A stretch of 64,000 nucleotides of DNA from Cupriavidus necator. Lineage in GTDB: Bacteria > Pseudomonadota > Gammaproteobacteria > Burkholderiales > Burkholderiaceae. The DNA lies in contig CP074382.1 in assembly GCA_022041995.1 (NCBI GenBank), positions 62,001 to 126,000 on the forward strand, read 5' to 3'. Shown one piece after another: positions 52,676 to 62,040 of this stretch. A program made the translations under genes and the position numbers. Within the stretch, counting starts at the first letter, position 1; the number at the start of each line of letters is the position of its first letter. The notes under the pieces are model-generated. The model was not told the DNA's origin, ran no database searches, and worked only from the letters and a program-made list of their open reading frames with translations.

Positions 52676-53242
52676 TCATGCGTGGACGTTCGTGTAACCA
52701 GAAATAAAGGTCTTCTCGGCGCCTGTCTGCTCGTCGTACACATGACGAGAAATCTTGCCGATGTTACCGCCATATACGTGGATGCTGATCGACACCCTGT
52801 CGTCGTAGGCATTTGCGACGCGGTGAATGTCTCCAATTGACGGGGACACGCGATCGATGTGACCGGGCTCAAGAAATTCTTTACCGAGGGAGCGCATCGG
52901 CTTTCCAGGCGCTTCGACCTCAAATCGCTCCGAAGTCTCGGAACCACGAAGCATACCGATGAGTGCCCAGACGGTGTGATCATGCACGGGGGTCTTTTGA
53001 CCCGGCCCCCAGACAAAGCTGACGACCGAGAATCGGTCCCGCGGGTCGGCATGAAGCAGATACTGGCCGTAGTATTGGGGATGTGGTTGCGCGAACTCCT
53101 CCGGCAGCCAGTTGTCTACCGCAACCAGTTCGCCGAGAAGCTTCTCTCCAGCGTCGAGAATTCGCTGCTCATCGTTGGCACCGGCATCTACGATTTGGGT
53201 CATTTCAGCGATGAAGTCGAGAAAAACCTCGGGAAGGTTCAT
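52676..53242 (-). CDS. Cysteine/3-mercaptopropionate dioxygenase-type cupin
   Basis: A 188-residue non-haem iron enzyme from ATG 53242 behind AGGAGA. The cupin metal ligands are visible in VVSFVWGPGQKTPVHDHTVW (H-x-H) and SIGDIHRVANAYDDRVSISI (third His). Such enzymes oxidise a thiol (cysteine or 3-mercaptopropionate) to the sulfinate. It sits in the same direction as, and upstream of, the TauE/SafE gene (about 160 bases apart), which may remove the sulfite formed later. Substrate cannot be read from the sequence alone. Confidence 0.85.
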   Translation of the reverse strand: MNLPEVFLDFIAEMTQIVDAGANDEQRILDAGEKLLGELVAVDNWLPEEFAQPHPQYYGQYLLHADPRDRFSVVSFVWGPGQKTPVHDHTVWALIGMLRGSETSERFEVEAPGKPMRSLGKEFLEPGHIDRVSPSIGDIHRVANAYDDRVSISIHVYGGNIGKISRHVYDEQTGAEKTFISGYTNVHA

Positions 53243-53329
53243 TTGATGTCTCCTGTCTAGTTGCGCATCGGGCGCGCCCGACCCCGAAGGATGAAGCGGG
53301 CTTGGCGCCGGTGAATTGCGCTGTGACGG

Positions 53330-53963
53330 TAATAAGATAGTAGTCGGTGTCGGGAACGGACGCATTACCGAGCACCACCGCACGATGCTGAAACTGCACC
53401 TGGACATCATTGGCGCACTGGAGCACACGCTGGCCGAACTCGACGCAGTCGTGGGAAAAGCGCTGGCGCCGATCCGACACCGCGCCCGCCTGCTGACCAC
53501 GATCCCCGGGGTTAGCGACTTGACCGCTCAGGTCCTCTTGGCGGAGATCGGCGTCGACATGACGCGCTTTCCCGACGCCGGCCACCTGGTGTCGTGGGCG
53601 GGGCTGTGCCCGCGCAACGACGAGAGCGCCGGAAAGCGGCGCAGCACGCGCGTGCGCAAGAGTGGCACCTGGCTCAAGACCGCCCTGGTGACGGCGGCCT
53701 GGGCTGCGGTACGGGTCAAAACCAGCTATCTGCACGCTCAGTTCCTGCGTATCAAAGCCCGCCGCGGTGGCAAGAAGGCCATTCTCGCGGTGGCCGCTTC
53801 CATGCTCACGGCCGCCTACCATATGCTCCGCGATGGCGTTGAGTACGCCGACCTTGGTCCCGACTACTTCAATCGTCACGACGTCAACAAGACCATCCGT
53901 CGCCTGCTCAAACGCCTCGCCGACCTCGGATGTCAAGTCGATCCTATGCCTCACGTTGTTTAA
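53330..53963 (+). pseudogene. IS110-family transposase, C-terminal half
   Basis: The reading ITEHHRTMLKLHLDIIGALE, LLTTIPGVSDLTAQVLLAEI, LVSWAGLCPRNDESAGKRRS, GTWLKTALVTAAWAAVRVKT and YFNRHDVNKTIRRLLKRLAD is the IS116/IS110/IS902 domain. The DEDD N-terminal domain is absent. It ends at 53963, 24 bases before the IS66 element. Confidence 0.85.
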
Positions 53964-54028
53964 CGCTTCCTACTAGTCGTACGTTGGTAACCGTCCGACG
54001 GTCAGCGCTCTTGACGAGGAGGTTACTT

Positions 54029-54239
54029 TCAGGCGGTGTTCGAGCGGATCTGCTCAGCCATGGCCCATGGCAGCAGTTCGCTGACGCGATTGACGGGGTG
54101 GTCGGGGATGCGAGCAATGACGTGTCGCAGGTAGGCCTCGGGGTCGAGACCGTTCAGCTTGGCTGAGGCCACCAGCGAATAGATAGCGGCGCCGCGTTCG
54201 CCGCCACTGTCGGAGCCGAAGTGCAAGTAGTTCTTTCGA
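54029..54239 (-). pseudogene. IS66 TnpC, C-terminal piece
   Basis: [60 protein letters not shown] is the conserved IS66 C-terminus, to the stop at 54029. It continues the piece that ends at 57745 once the RIT element is removed. Confidence 0.9.
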
Positions 54240-54263
54240 TCATGCAAATATGTGCATGATCGA
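54236..54263. repeat. 28-bp palindrome at the left border of the RIT element (possible recombination site)
   Basis: Arms TCGATCATGCA and TGCATGATCGA with a 6-base centre AATATG. It lies between the IS66 coding sequence and the left RIT repeat, sharing TCGA with both. Two 11-bp arms around 6 bases is the layout of tyrosine-recombinase core sites. Confidence 0.6.
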
Positions 54264-54369
54264 AATTATGCGCAGTTGCAAATTATGCGCAGTCCGTCAT
54301 CAACGGCGATTGCTCCGGCAGTCGCCGGGCTGCTCCACGAGGATTTGCGGTCCGGCGAACTACGCATAA

Positions 54370-55377
54370 TTACAACGACTCCAGGAACTGCAAGAGTCGA
54401 TCCGGCGGTCGATATCGACTCTTCTTTACATGTGGCGGCTGAATGGCGTTCAGCGCCCGCTCCTTCATTTCCAGATTAGCCTCCAGATAGCAATGCGTGG
54501 TGGCGGTGCTTTCGTGTCCCAGCCAGAGAGCTATGACTGACAGGTCGGCACCCGACTGAAGCAGGTGTGTTGCGGTCGTGTGCCGGACCATGTGGAGAGT
54601 GACGCGCCGCTTCCTGAGCTGCGGACATTGTTCCTTTGCTCTCGTTATGGCAATTCTCAACCTGTCAGCGACATTTGAGCGCGTCATCGCGTTGCCCGAC
54701 CGGTTTGGAAACAACCTGTGACTTGGCGCGTCCGGGATCCTCGGGAGCCACCGTTTGATTAGGGTGGCAGTGGATCGCCATAAAGGTACGGTGCGCTGCT
54801 TGCGCCCCTTGCCCAGAATGTGGACACAGGACGAGGGCCCCAGGATGACATCACCGACTCGCAGTGCGAGGATCTCCGAGACCCGCGCACCAGTGTTATA
54901 CATGGTTGCAAGCAGTACACGGTCGCGTTGCCCGGTCCATGTGTCCGGATCCGGTGCGACCAGCAACTGTTGCACCTCCTCGCGCGACAGGAAGCCAACC
55001 AGAGGTTCGTCGCAACGCTTCATCGGCACGGCAAGCACGCGCTGGATGACGGCCAGTGAAGCAATGTCCCGGTATGCCGCGTACTTCATGAATGAACGTA
55101 ACCCGGCGAGTCGAACGTTGCGCGTACGCGTGCTGTTGTGCCGGTCAATCTCGAGATGTTTCAGGAAGGCCAGCACCAGTGGTGCGTCCAGGTCGGCCAG
55201 CGTGAGATCAGATGGAGACTTGCGCACGCGATCGGAAGCAAACTTCAGGAACAGGCGGAACGTATCGCGATAGCTCGATATCGTCTCCTGGCTGACGGCG
55301 CGTTGTTCCATCAGCCGTTCAACGAAGAAGTCCTGCAGAAGCGTGGCGAAGGATGGAATGGAGCGGACTTTACTCAT
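54370..55377 (-). CDS. RIT recombinase C (tyrosine recombinase)
   Basis: A 335-residue tyrosine recombinase from ATG 55377. An N-terminal SAM-like core-binding domain (FATLLQDFFVERLMEQRAVS, ETISSYRDTFRLFLKFASDR) precedes the catalytic domain: LATMYNTGARVSEILALRVG (Arg I), GKGRKQRTVPLW (Lys), LHMVRHTTATHLLQSGADLS (H-x-x-R) and LGHESTATTHCYLEANLEMK (His/Trp box and Tyr). All catalytic residues are visible. It starts within the last codons of gene B, so translation is coupled. Confidence 0.9.
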   Translation of the reverse strand: MSKVRSIPSFATLLQDFFVERLMEQRAVSQETISSYRDTFRLFLKFASDRVRKSPSDLTLADLDAPLVLAFLKHLEIDRHNSTRTRNVRLAGLRSFMKYAAYRDIASLAVIQRVLAVPMKRCDEPLVGFLSREEVQQLLVAPDPDTWTGQRDRVLLATMYNTGARVSEILALRVGDVILGPSSCVHILGKGRKQRTVPLWRSTATLIKRWLPRIPDAPSHRLFPNRSGNAMTRSNVADRLRIAITRAKEQCPQLRKRRVTLHMVRHTTATHLLQSGADLSVIALWLGHESTATTHCYLEANLEMKERALNAIQPPHVKKSRYRPPDRLLQFLESL

Positions 55378-56329
55378 GGCCGACTCCCTGCGCAAAGTGT
55401 GCAAATTTCTGGTTCACGACTTCCATGAGTTCAGGAACGGCAGTCAGGTACCAGTAGGTATCGCTCGGCTTCACGTGCCCGAGATAGGTAGTTAGGGCAA
55501 TCATCCGGTTATCGACGTTTACGCCCTCCTGGTACCACCTGAGAATGCGCCGACATACGAACGAGTGGCGAAGATCATGGATTCGAGGCATTGCATGGTC
55601 ACCTCGAGCATGCCACCCGAGTTGCTCGCGAAGGCGACCAAACACCCAGTGAACGGTTCTGGTGTGCAACTTCCCGCCACGAAGGCTCACAAAGAACGAA
55701 TTGCATGGCTGCGCGGCGACATACCTGCGACGTTCGGCGTAGTGCTTCAGGGCAAGCGTAACGGTCGGATGCAGCGGGATCAGGCGCGACTTGGCGAATT
55801 TCGTCTCCCGCACAGTCAAAGTGCCGTCAATGAGGTTCACGTCGTCTCGAACCAGGTTGATGGCTTCCGAGATGCGCAAGCCGGTCGCCGCAATCAACCC
55901 GAACAATGTTTCATAGGTTAATGGTCGGATCGAACCAGCCGGGGACATTGCCGCCGAGGCAGCAAGGAGTTCTGCGAGTTCCTGCTCCGTATAGATGTGC
56001 GGCACCAGACGGCGATGCGCTCGTCCGCACAGATCACGCTGCGGAACCACGGTATCAGGATCGAACTGCCTTAGATACTTCGTGAACGGGCGGATGACCT
56101 CGATTCGCCGCGCACACGTAATGTCCCGTTGAGTTGTCGTCGAATGGGCCCAGGCCAGAACGAGGCTTTCGGTGATTGGGCCACGATGGTTCATCGCATC
56201 AGCGAAGCGGGCGAAGTTCATCATCACTTCCCCCGTGATCTTCAGCTCGAAACCGAGACTGCGTCGCTCTGCGAGATACGCTTCCACCAGCGAGACCATT
56301 GTGTGTGCCAAATGTGCAGAGCGTTTCAT
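55370..56329 (-). CDS. RIT recombinase B (tyrosine recombinase)
   Basis: A 319-residue tyrosine recombinase from ATG 56329, chosen because GGGGAG lies at the right distance and the start overlaps the stop of gene A (ATGA). Catalytic parts: LFGLIAATGLRISEAINLVR (Arg I), TLTVRETKFAKSRLIPLHPT (Lys), MPRIHDLRHSFVCRRILRWY (H-x-x-R) and LTTYLGHVKPSDTYWYLTAV (His and Tyr). Confidence 0.9.
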   Translation of the reverse strand: MKRSAHLAHTMVSLVEAYLAERRSLGFELKITGEVMMNFARFADAMNHRGPITESLVLAWAHSTTTQRDITCARRIEVIRPFTKYLRQFDPDTVVPQRDLCGRAHRRLVPHIYTEQELAELLAASAAMSPAGSIRPLTYETLFGLIAATGLRISEAINLVRDDVNLIDGTLTVRETKFAKSRLIPLHPTVTLALKHYAERRRYVAAQPCNSFFVSLRGGKLHTRTVHWVFGRLREQLGWHARGDHAMPRIHDLRHSFVCRRILRWYQEGVNVDNRMIALTTYLGHVKPSDTYWYLTAVPELMEVVNQKFAHFAQGVGHE

Positions 56330-57585
56330 GATCGTCTCCCCGGCCACGGAAGCGTCACGGCTTCGAGGCTTCGCAGGTCGATCTTCGTGTAGATCGCGGT
56401 GGTATCAATGCTTTTGTGACGCAGGACGTCAGCCACTACCTTCAACGACAAGCCAGACCGAAGAAGCCGTCGGGCAACGCTGTGCCTCAGAAGATGGGTC
56501 CCGGATCGGTCTCGCCAGCCGCAACGAACATACGCGGCTTGCACCGCTTGGTGGACGCGGCCCGTCCCTAGTGGAAGGTCGGTCGGCGCGGAATGTCGCA
56601 CAAAGACAGCGCGGGAGGTCGTCGTTGCCTTTCGGGCTAACCGGATGTAGTCAGCGATCGCGCGTCCGGTCGGATCAGGCAGTGGAATGACTTGCGTCCG
56701 TCGTGATTTGCTGCGACGGATCTGCAATGTGCCTTCGCGCCAGTTGATATCGTCGAGCTGGATTTGCACGACTTCTCCTGCCTGTAACCCAAGGTCCACC
56801 AGACAGCGAACCATGGCGTAGTCACGCAGACTAGCAGGCGTGTTCCGATCGAACGAGTCCAGAAGCTGACTGATCTCCGGATCCGAAAGCGTTTCGGGCA
56901 GTGGCGCCAGTCTCCAGCCAGCCACGCCCGGAACCGCGGCGATCAGTTCGTCGACGCGATCGCCATATATCGTGGCCCGGAACCGAAGGTAGCTGCGTAA
57001 CGCGCTCCCTCTTACACCTGCTGCTCCGGCTTTGCATCCGCCCGGGTAACGTGTCACGAATCGATGGATATCCCGAATTGTGATCGCGGCGACATCGATC
57101 TGTCTGCCCCGGAAGTACTGCAGCAGGAAGTCACGTGCGATCCGTGCACGCTGATATCTCGTACATTCCGCGAGACCGCAGACCTCTTCCAGATACTCGG
57201 TGAACCGGCAAACCTCCTGTCGCAGGACGTCCGGTACCGTGCTCAGATACCGGGGTGTCCCAGGCCTCCCCATAACGACGAGCAGATGTCGCAGTGCCGC
57301 ACTCATGTCCGCCCGGCTTCGCGGAGTCGGGTCCGGACAGGTGCACTTCGGCAAATGATCGTTCACAAAGCAACAGGCAAGTCGGTCATCGATGCTGTCT
57401 GCTGCCGTCCGGCGTCTCGTAAGCCAGTACGCGAAGTGTGCGACGCATCTCACATAGTGGTGGATGGTACGCACCGCGTAGCCACGCTCAATGAGATATT
57501 CGCAATAGCGCTCGGCGAATGGAGAAAGGACGCTGCGCCACAGCCACGCCTGAGGCTGCGGTCGTAGAGGAACCAAGCCGATCAT
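56326..57585 (-). CDS. RIT recombinase A (tyrosine recombinase)
   Basis: A 419-residue tyrosine recombinase, the first and longest of the trio. ATG 57585 is chosen because CAGGAGGA precedes it; the frame is open to 57696. The N-terminal domain holds ERYCEYLIERGYAVRTIHHY and a CTCPDPTPRSRADMSAALRH segment. Catalytic domain: AMVRCLVDLGLQAGEVVQIQ (Gly-Leu-Gln-Ala where Arg I, usually G-L-R-x-x-E, is expected), GTLQIRRSKSRRTQVIPLPD (Lys), GTHLLRHSVARRLLRSGLSL (H-x-x-R region) and LRHKSIDTTAIYTKIDLRSL (Tyr). The substitution at Arg I is notable: gene A may have a structural role. Confidence 0.88.
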   Translation of the reverse strand: MIGLVPLRPQPQAWLWRSVLSPFAERYCEYLIERGYAVRTIHHYVRCVAHFAYWLTRRRTAADSIDDRLACCFVNDHLPKCTCPDPTPRSRADMSAALRHLLVVMGRPGTPRYLSTVPDVLRQEVCRFTEYLEEVCGLAECTRYQRARIARDFLLQYFRGRQIDVAAITIRDIHRFVTRYPGGCKAGAAGVRGSALRSYLRFRATIYGDRVDELIAAVPGVAGWRLAPLPETLSDPEISQLLDSFDRNTPASLRDYAMVRCLVDLGLQAGEVVQIQLDDINWREGTLQIRRSKSRRTQVIPLPDPTGRAIADYIRLARKATTTSRAVFVRHSAPTDLPLGTGRVHQAVQAAYVRCGWRDRSGTHLLRHSVARRLLRSGLSLKVVADVLRHKSIDTTAIYTKIDLRSLEAVTLPWPGRRS

Positions 57586-57744
57586 GATGATCCTCCTGAA
57601 AGGGAATAACTGCCCAATTAGGGGATCATTTTTTATGTGCAGTTTGGCGGAACGGCCAGCGTTGCGCAATCCCGCTGCTCCGGCACCAATTAGCAAGTTG
57701 CTCGAACGGACCTCAGCATAATTCGCGGCTGCGCATAATTTCGA

Positions 57745-59131
57745 CCGAGAGCAACAGCCCGCAACGCCCGCTCCGCGGCGTTATTGTCGATCTCAACGCG
57801 ACCATCGCTGGCATACAGCGTTAGTGCCTCCCACTGATTCAACGCGTAGCCAATGGCCTTCGCGGTATCGCTTTTGGACGACACCTTGCTCAGCGTCGAG
57901 CGTAGCCAGATCTCGAAGGCTTCCAGCAATGGACGCGCCCGTTCCTGTCGGACGCGCCTTCGCTCGTCGGGAGGCTTCCCGCGGATATCAGCCTCAATTG
58001 CGTAAAGTTCACCGATCCGGCGCAGCGCCTCAGTGTTGACGTCGTTCCTGCGTGCCAGGTACAGATCGTGGAATTTTCGTCTAGCGTGGGCAACACATCC
58101 AGCCTCTTGCACATCGCCGTCTTTATAAATGGAGTTGTAGCCTGCGAATGCGTCGGCTTGCAGGATTCCCCTGAAGCCTTTCAGATGAGTTTGCGGATAT
58201 TCGCCTGACCGACTCGGGCTGTACGCGAACCAGACGGCTGGCGCGTCCACCGAACCAGCGGGCCTGTCATCACGTACATAGGTCCAGAGTCGGCCTGTCT
58301 TGGTCTTTCCATTTCCGGGTTCAAGTACCGGTACCGGCGTATCGTCGGCGTGGATCTTCGAGGCCGCCATCACGTACTGCCGAATTGCATCGACCAGCGG
58401 GCGTAATAGTGCGCTGGCCTGTCCGACCCAATCGGCAAGTGTCGATCGGCTCAACTCGACACCATCCCGCGCGTATATCGCCGACTGCCGGTACAGGGAA
58501 GATGGTCGCAGAACTTTCCAACCAGGACATGGGCGAGCAGGCCAGGACCCGGCATACCGCGATCAATGGGCCGGCTGGGTGCAGCCGCTTGCACGATGCA
58601 GTCACAGCAAGCGCAGGCCTTCTTTGGTCGACGATGGCGAATCACTCGCCAATGCCCGGGCACGTACTCGAGCTGCTCGGCGATGTCTTCGCCAAGCTCG
58701 TTGAGCGTTCCGCCGCACTGCGGACAGCACACATCATCAGGTTGATGGACGATATCTTCGCGCGGTAAATGATCAGGGAGCGCTCTGCGTCCAGTCGGCT
58801 TGGTCGCATCCTTTGAGCGCTGCTTGCTTGTGTCGAGTGCCCCGGCGCCTTCGTCGGCCTGCAGATCTTCCAGGCGCAATTCCAGTTGTTCAATCTGGCG
58901 ATCAAGCTTCTCGGATTTTCGCCCGAATTGCATTCGTTGGAGCTTTGCGATCCACAGCTTCAGGCTCTCGATTTCCAGCGCTCGATCTGAGAGCGTCCTC
59001 TGAAGCGTCGCGACCGTGTCACGTAGATTCTCCACGTCACTGTCGCGCTCACGAAGCGCCGCTTCCCGCGCCAGAAGAAGGGCCTTCAAGGCGTCGATGT
59101 CGTCGGGAAGTGAAGCATTGCTGGAGGTCAT
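57745..59131 (-). pseudogene. IS66 TnpC, N-terminal two thirds, frameshifted
   Basis: From ATG 59131: a coiled coil (LLAREAALRERDSDVENLRD, LKLWIAKLQRMQFGRKSEKL), the zinc finger (CCPQCGGTLNELGEDIAEQL, KACACCDCIVQA) and GLLAHVLVGKFCDHLP. One missing base near 58497 shifts the frame into LSRSTLADWVGQASALLRPL, SKIHADDTPVPVLEPGNGKT (first Asp), LQADAFAGYNSIYKDGDVQE (second Asp) and VEIDNNAAERALRAVALGR (Glu). The RIT element then interrupts it at 57745. Confidence 0.9.
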
Positions 59132-59182
59132 GCACGCAGTCTAGGCGCCAACATCGCTCCACATGTGTGTTGTCACAGACGT

Positions 59183-59542
59183 TTACAAAGCACTGCACGG
59201 ACGGGCGGCATCGATAGGCTGCCGCCAGTCGAACCCCTCCAACAGAAGGCCAAGTTGCGCGTTTGTCAGAGCCACCACGCCACCTTCGGCGCGCGGCCAG
59301 GCGAATCGACCTCGTTCCAACCGCTTGGCAAACAGGCACATTCCACCGTCGCGCCAATACAGGCACTTGAGGAGATCACCACGTTTGCCTCTGAAGAGAA
59401 ACGCGTGGCCAGAGAATGGGTCTTTCTGCAGGACTGTCTGTACTTTGGCAGCCAAGCCATCGAAGCCGCATCGCATGTCCGTAAATCCTGCGGCAACCCA
59501 GATCCGGGTGTTCGCCGGCGGCGCCATCATTAGCTCAGGCAC
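59183..59542 (-). CDS. IS66 TnpB
   Basis: A 119-residue IS66 accessory protein with the typical PANTRIWVAAGFTDMRCGFD, GLAAKVQTVLQKDPFSGHAF, LFRGKRGDLLKCLYWRDGGM and CLFAKRLERGRFAWP. Needed for transposition; biochemical role unknown. It overlaps tnpA by 13 bases. Confidence 0.93.
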   Translation of the reverse strand: MPELMMAPPANTRIWVAAGFTDMRCGFDGLAAKVQTVLQKDPFSGHAFLFRGKRGDLLKCLYWRDGGMCLFAKRLERGRFAWPRAEGGVVALTNAQLGLLLEGFDWRQPIDAARPCSAL

Positions 59543-59901
59543 TGCACCACCATGCGAAGGACATCCGGATCGACTCGGCCTTCAATACTGACCTGGCCCT
59601 TGGCCAGTTGCAACCGGATGACCCCGGTGGGCGACGCTTCCGACGACGCCTCGACTCCGGAGCCTCTGACTACAACGGGGAACAGCACTGGCGCGTCGCC
59701 AACATGGGGGACGCCGAATTGGCCTGCTCGAAGCATGCGGCGCCAGCGAAAGACCATGTTCACGTTCAGACCGTGTTCCAACGCCAGCTTCGAAACCGAC
59801 ACGCCTGGCACGCACGCAGCTTCTGCAAGCCTTCGCTTCAGTTCGATCGGGTGATTGCGGCTGCCGCGCATGCGGCCACCACGCTTTGCCACAGTATCCA
59901 A
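59530..59901 (-). CDS. IS66 TnpA
   Basis: A 123-residue HTH protein (HPIELKRRLAEAACVPGVSV, SKLALEHGLNVNMVFRWRRM), IS66 TnpA type, ending VDPDVLRMVVQCLS. The start could be the first ATG (59901) or the M of MRGSRNHP. Confidence 0.9.
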   Translation of the reverse strand: MDTVAKRGGRMRGSRNHPIELKRRLAEAACVPGVSVSKLALEHGLNVNMVFRWRRMLRAGQFGVPHVGDAPVLFPVVVRGSGVEASSEASPTGVIRLQLAKGQVSIEGRVDPDVLRMVVQCLS

Positions 59902-60193
59902 AGTAGTCCCCGCCAGATTTTGATGGGAACTACTCTGGATAGGTTCGCCTCTCGCGTCTACACGGCCATTAGCGGACGGTTACGTACGTTGCGATGCGCG
60001 AGCGCGGGCACGTCATCAGGCCGGGTTGCGGAGACTGCGGGCGGAGGTTCGGAAACAGGCGGTACTGGATTGCCAGGAGTCATCGTCCGGATGATCTCGC
60101 CTGGCTTGGATGCAGCGCGCGCTGCGCGGCCCGACACCGGTAGTGGGTGAAGGCCTGACCGGATGTACAGGCGTTACCGACCGGCCAATGCAG

Positions 60194-60660
60194 TCATTTG
60201 CGCAGGGCGATGGCCAGCATCTCGGCAGTCGCACAAATGGTCTTCCCCGCCTTGAGGGTCATTTCGACCCACACCTTGCGGCCCTCGACCGAGTTGAGCG
60301 TGCCGGACACCGTCAGTTCCTGGTATTGCGGCGTCGGAGCCAGAAAATTGACGCGCAGTGACGCGGTCACGAACCTGCCTAAGGGTCCCCGGGGTCCTGT
60401 GAGTGCTGCCGATGAAAGGCAGCGGCGGAAGCGGCACCATGACAGTCGAATAGCGACGCAATCATTCCCCCGTATACGTTCCCTGGCACGCCACCGCTGT
60501 ACATCGGGTCCGGCGTGAAACGGGAGACAGTTTCCGCGCCGATCAAATAAGTCTTCTGCCCGTGCCCGTGTGGATTCGCGACGCCACACCCATAGCAGTG
60601 ACTGTTCTCGGGCGAATATTCCTTCTGGATCCAGACGTCATCGTGTTCGATATTGCTCAT
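60194..60660 (-). pseudogene. PaaI-like hotdog thioesterase, frameshifted
   Basis: From ATG 60660: SPENSHCYGCGVANPHGHGQ, FTPDPMYSGGVPGNVYGGMI and ASLFDCHGAASAAAFHRQHS are the first half of a hotdog-fold acyl-CoA thioesterase (N-C-F/Y-G-C-G and the G-G-x-x-A-x-L-x-D active-site helix). After a one-base change in the C/G-rich run near 60390 it continues GRFVTASLRVNFLAPTPQYQ, ELTVSGTLNSVEGRKVWVEM, the second half. Full length about 155 residues. It may work if the shift is an error. Confidence 0.8.
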
Positions 60661-60833
60661 GTCAAGAGGCGATAGTGGCTGTCCCGGAGCTTCGCAGCAG
60701 AGGAGACATGGGTATTGGCGATGCCTCCGAGGCTAAAAGCGGCCCCGCTCATGTGCAATTGAATCGCAATTCAACGCGCTCGCCCGGCGCGCCCGTTGCG
60801 GACTCAAGTGGGGCTCGACGAAACGGAGCCTTC

Positions 60834-61736
60834 CTAGTATTTGGCCACACTGAACCGCTTCGCTTCCTGCCACAGCGCCTTGGCCGCCGGAGAGAGCTTG
60901 TTCTCGCTCAGGCATGCCAGGCCGATACTACGGCGGGTCTGGGGCTGAAGCGGTGCGTACAAGACACCGGGATAGGTCTCGGGGACCGCCAGCCGCGCAA
61001 GAATCGAGACACCCTCGCCTCTGGACACATACTCCAGAATGGACATGATTTGCAGCAGCTCATGCGCGATCGTCGGACGGCACCCATGGCGCGCGAAAAG
61101 CCTTTGAATGAGCTTTTGTGAACCCGCACGCGTCATGATGAAAGGAAAGCGCGTCACGTCGGCGAGTTGAACTTCAGGCTGGGTGGCAAGCTCATGGTTG
61201 GCAGGCAGGACCGCGACCAGTTCGTCAACCGCCAGGGTGATGGTCTCGAAGTCGGGCTTCGGCAACGTGACCGCTGCAAGTTCGATACGTCGCTCGATCA
61301 GGTCCTGGCTGGTTTCCTCATCCGGACGTTCGGTCACGACCACGCTGACACCGGGATACTTGGCCCTGAAATGTTGCAGCAGAGCCGGTAGTGCATGAAG
61401 CGAGGCGCTTGCGCCAAAGGAGCCGACGCGTATGAGCCCGGTTTTCAACTCGGCTCCCGCGCGCGCCGTGGCCGTGACAAGCTGCAAGGAAGCGAAAACG
61501 TCCCGTACATGCGGCAACACCTGTTCACCAGCGAAGGTCAGAGACAGCCCGCTCTGGTTTCGCTCGACCAGCTGGACGCCAAGCGCATCTTCCAGCGCAC
61601 GCAACGCGTGACTGGTGGCAGATGGCGTCATGCCCAGCTTCGCTCCTGCCCCGGCAATGCCGTCGGAAGAGACCAATGCCAGAAGAAGCTCCAGTTGACG
61701 CAGTGTTGGTTGCTGATATCTTTTAGACTTGGGCAT
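60834..61736 (-). CDS. LysR-family transcriptional regulator
   Basis: A 300-residue regulator from ATG 61736 (MPKSKRYQQPTLRQLELLLA), with the N-terminal winged HTH (SDGIAGAGAKLGMTPSATSH, ALRALEDALGVQLVERNQSG) and a LysR substrate-binding domain (LIRVGSFGASASLHALPALL, LIERRIELAAVTLPKPDFET, LPANHELATQPEVQLADVTR). It may control the adjacent genes; its position next to a PatB-like lyase and a thioesterase suggests a link with thiol or sulfur metabolism. Intact. A longer start at 61790 is possible. Confidence 0.9.
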   Translation of the reverse strand: MPKSKRYQQPTLRQLELLLALVSSDGIAGAGAKLGMTPSATSHALRALEDALGVQLVERNQSGLSLTFAGEQVLPHVRDVFASLQLVTATARAGAELKTGLIRVGSFGASASLHALPALLQHFRAKYPGVSVVVTERPDEETSQDLIERRIELAAVTLPKPDFETITLAVDELVAVLPANHELATQPEVQLADVTRFPFIMTRAGSQKLIQRLFARHGCRPTIAHELLQIMSILEYVSRGEGVSILARLAVPETYPGVLYAPLQPQTRRSIGLACLSENKLSPAAKALWQEAKRFSVAKY

Positions 61737-62040
61737 CGACGATCCAGAGGCAGAACATGTGGCGTTGAGATAGATTTCATCCATAGCCATGGATCGTTGA
61801 AAGTAGCCTCATTAGGCAGATGTGTCAACGGCGTTGCGTATTCGCAGCCCGTGTGCGACATAGTGACCAGCAGGACCATGGCAGGCACCCATCCCAACAC
61901 ATTGGCGGCGTACTGCATGCAGATGATCCGAAGCGTGCAATCAGACCCACTGGATAAAGGTCTGAACACCCATTGTAAAGGCGCGACGGTTGTTTCCCAT
62001 AAGCACAATGCCCGAAGATAGGCATCGGCCAAAAAATCGC
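61737..62040. other. Intergenic stretch between LysR and patB-like genes
   Basis: About 300 bases with no convincing gene. Both neighbouring genes read leftward, so the LysR promoter should lie here. No clear T-N11-A motif was identified. Confidence 0.4.

Larger units (their letters stand above)
54240..57744 (-). mobile_element. RIT element (three tyrosine recombinases in tandem)
   Basis: Three overlapping tyrosine-recombinase genes in one direction lie between long inverted repeats: TCGAAATTATGCGCAG plus TTGCAAATTATGCGCAG from 54260, and its counterpart TCGAAATTATGCGCAG plus CCGCGAATTATGCTGAG from 57744. This is the known build of recombinase-in-trio elements. It is inserted in tnpC of the IS66 element. 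Confidence 0.9.
53987..59983 (-). mobile_element. IS66-family element carrying a RIT element
   Basis: Ends GTAACCGTCCG in inverted orientation at 53987 and 59983, flanked by the 8-bp direct repeat GTACGTTG (53979-53986, 59984-59991), typical of IS66. It has tnpA, tnpB and tnpC; tnpC is split by the RIT element at 54236-57744. Without it the IS is about 2.5 kb, the usual size. Confidence 0.92.
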
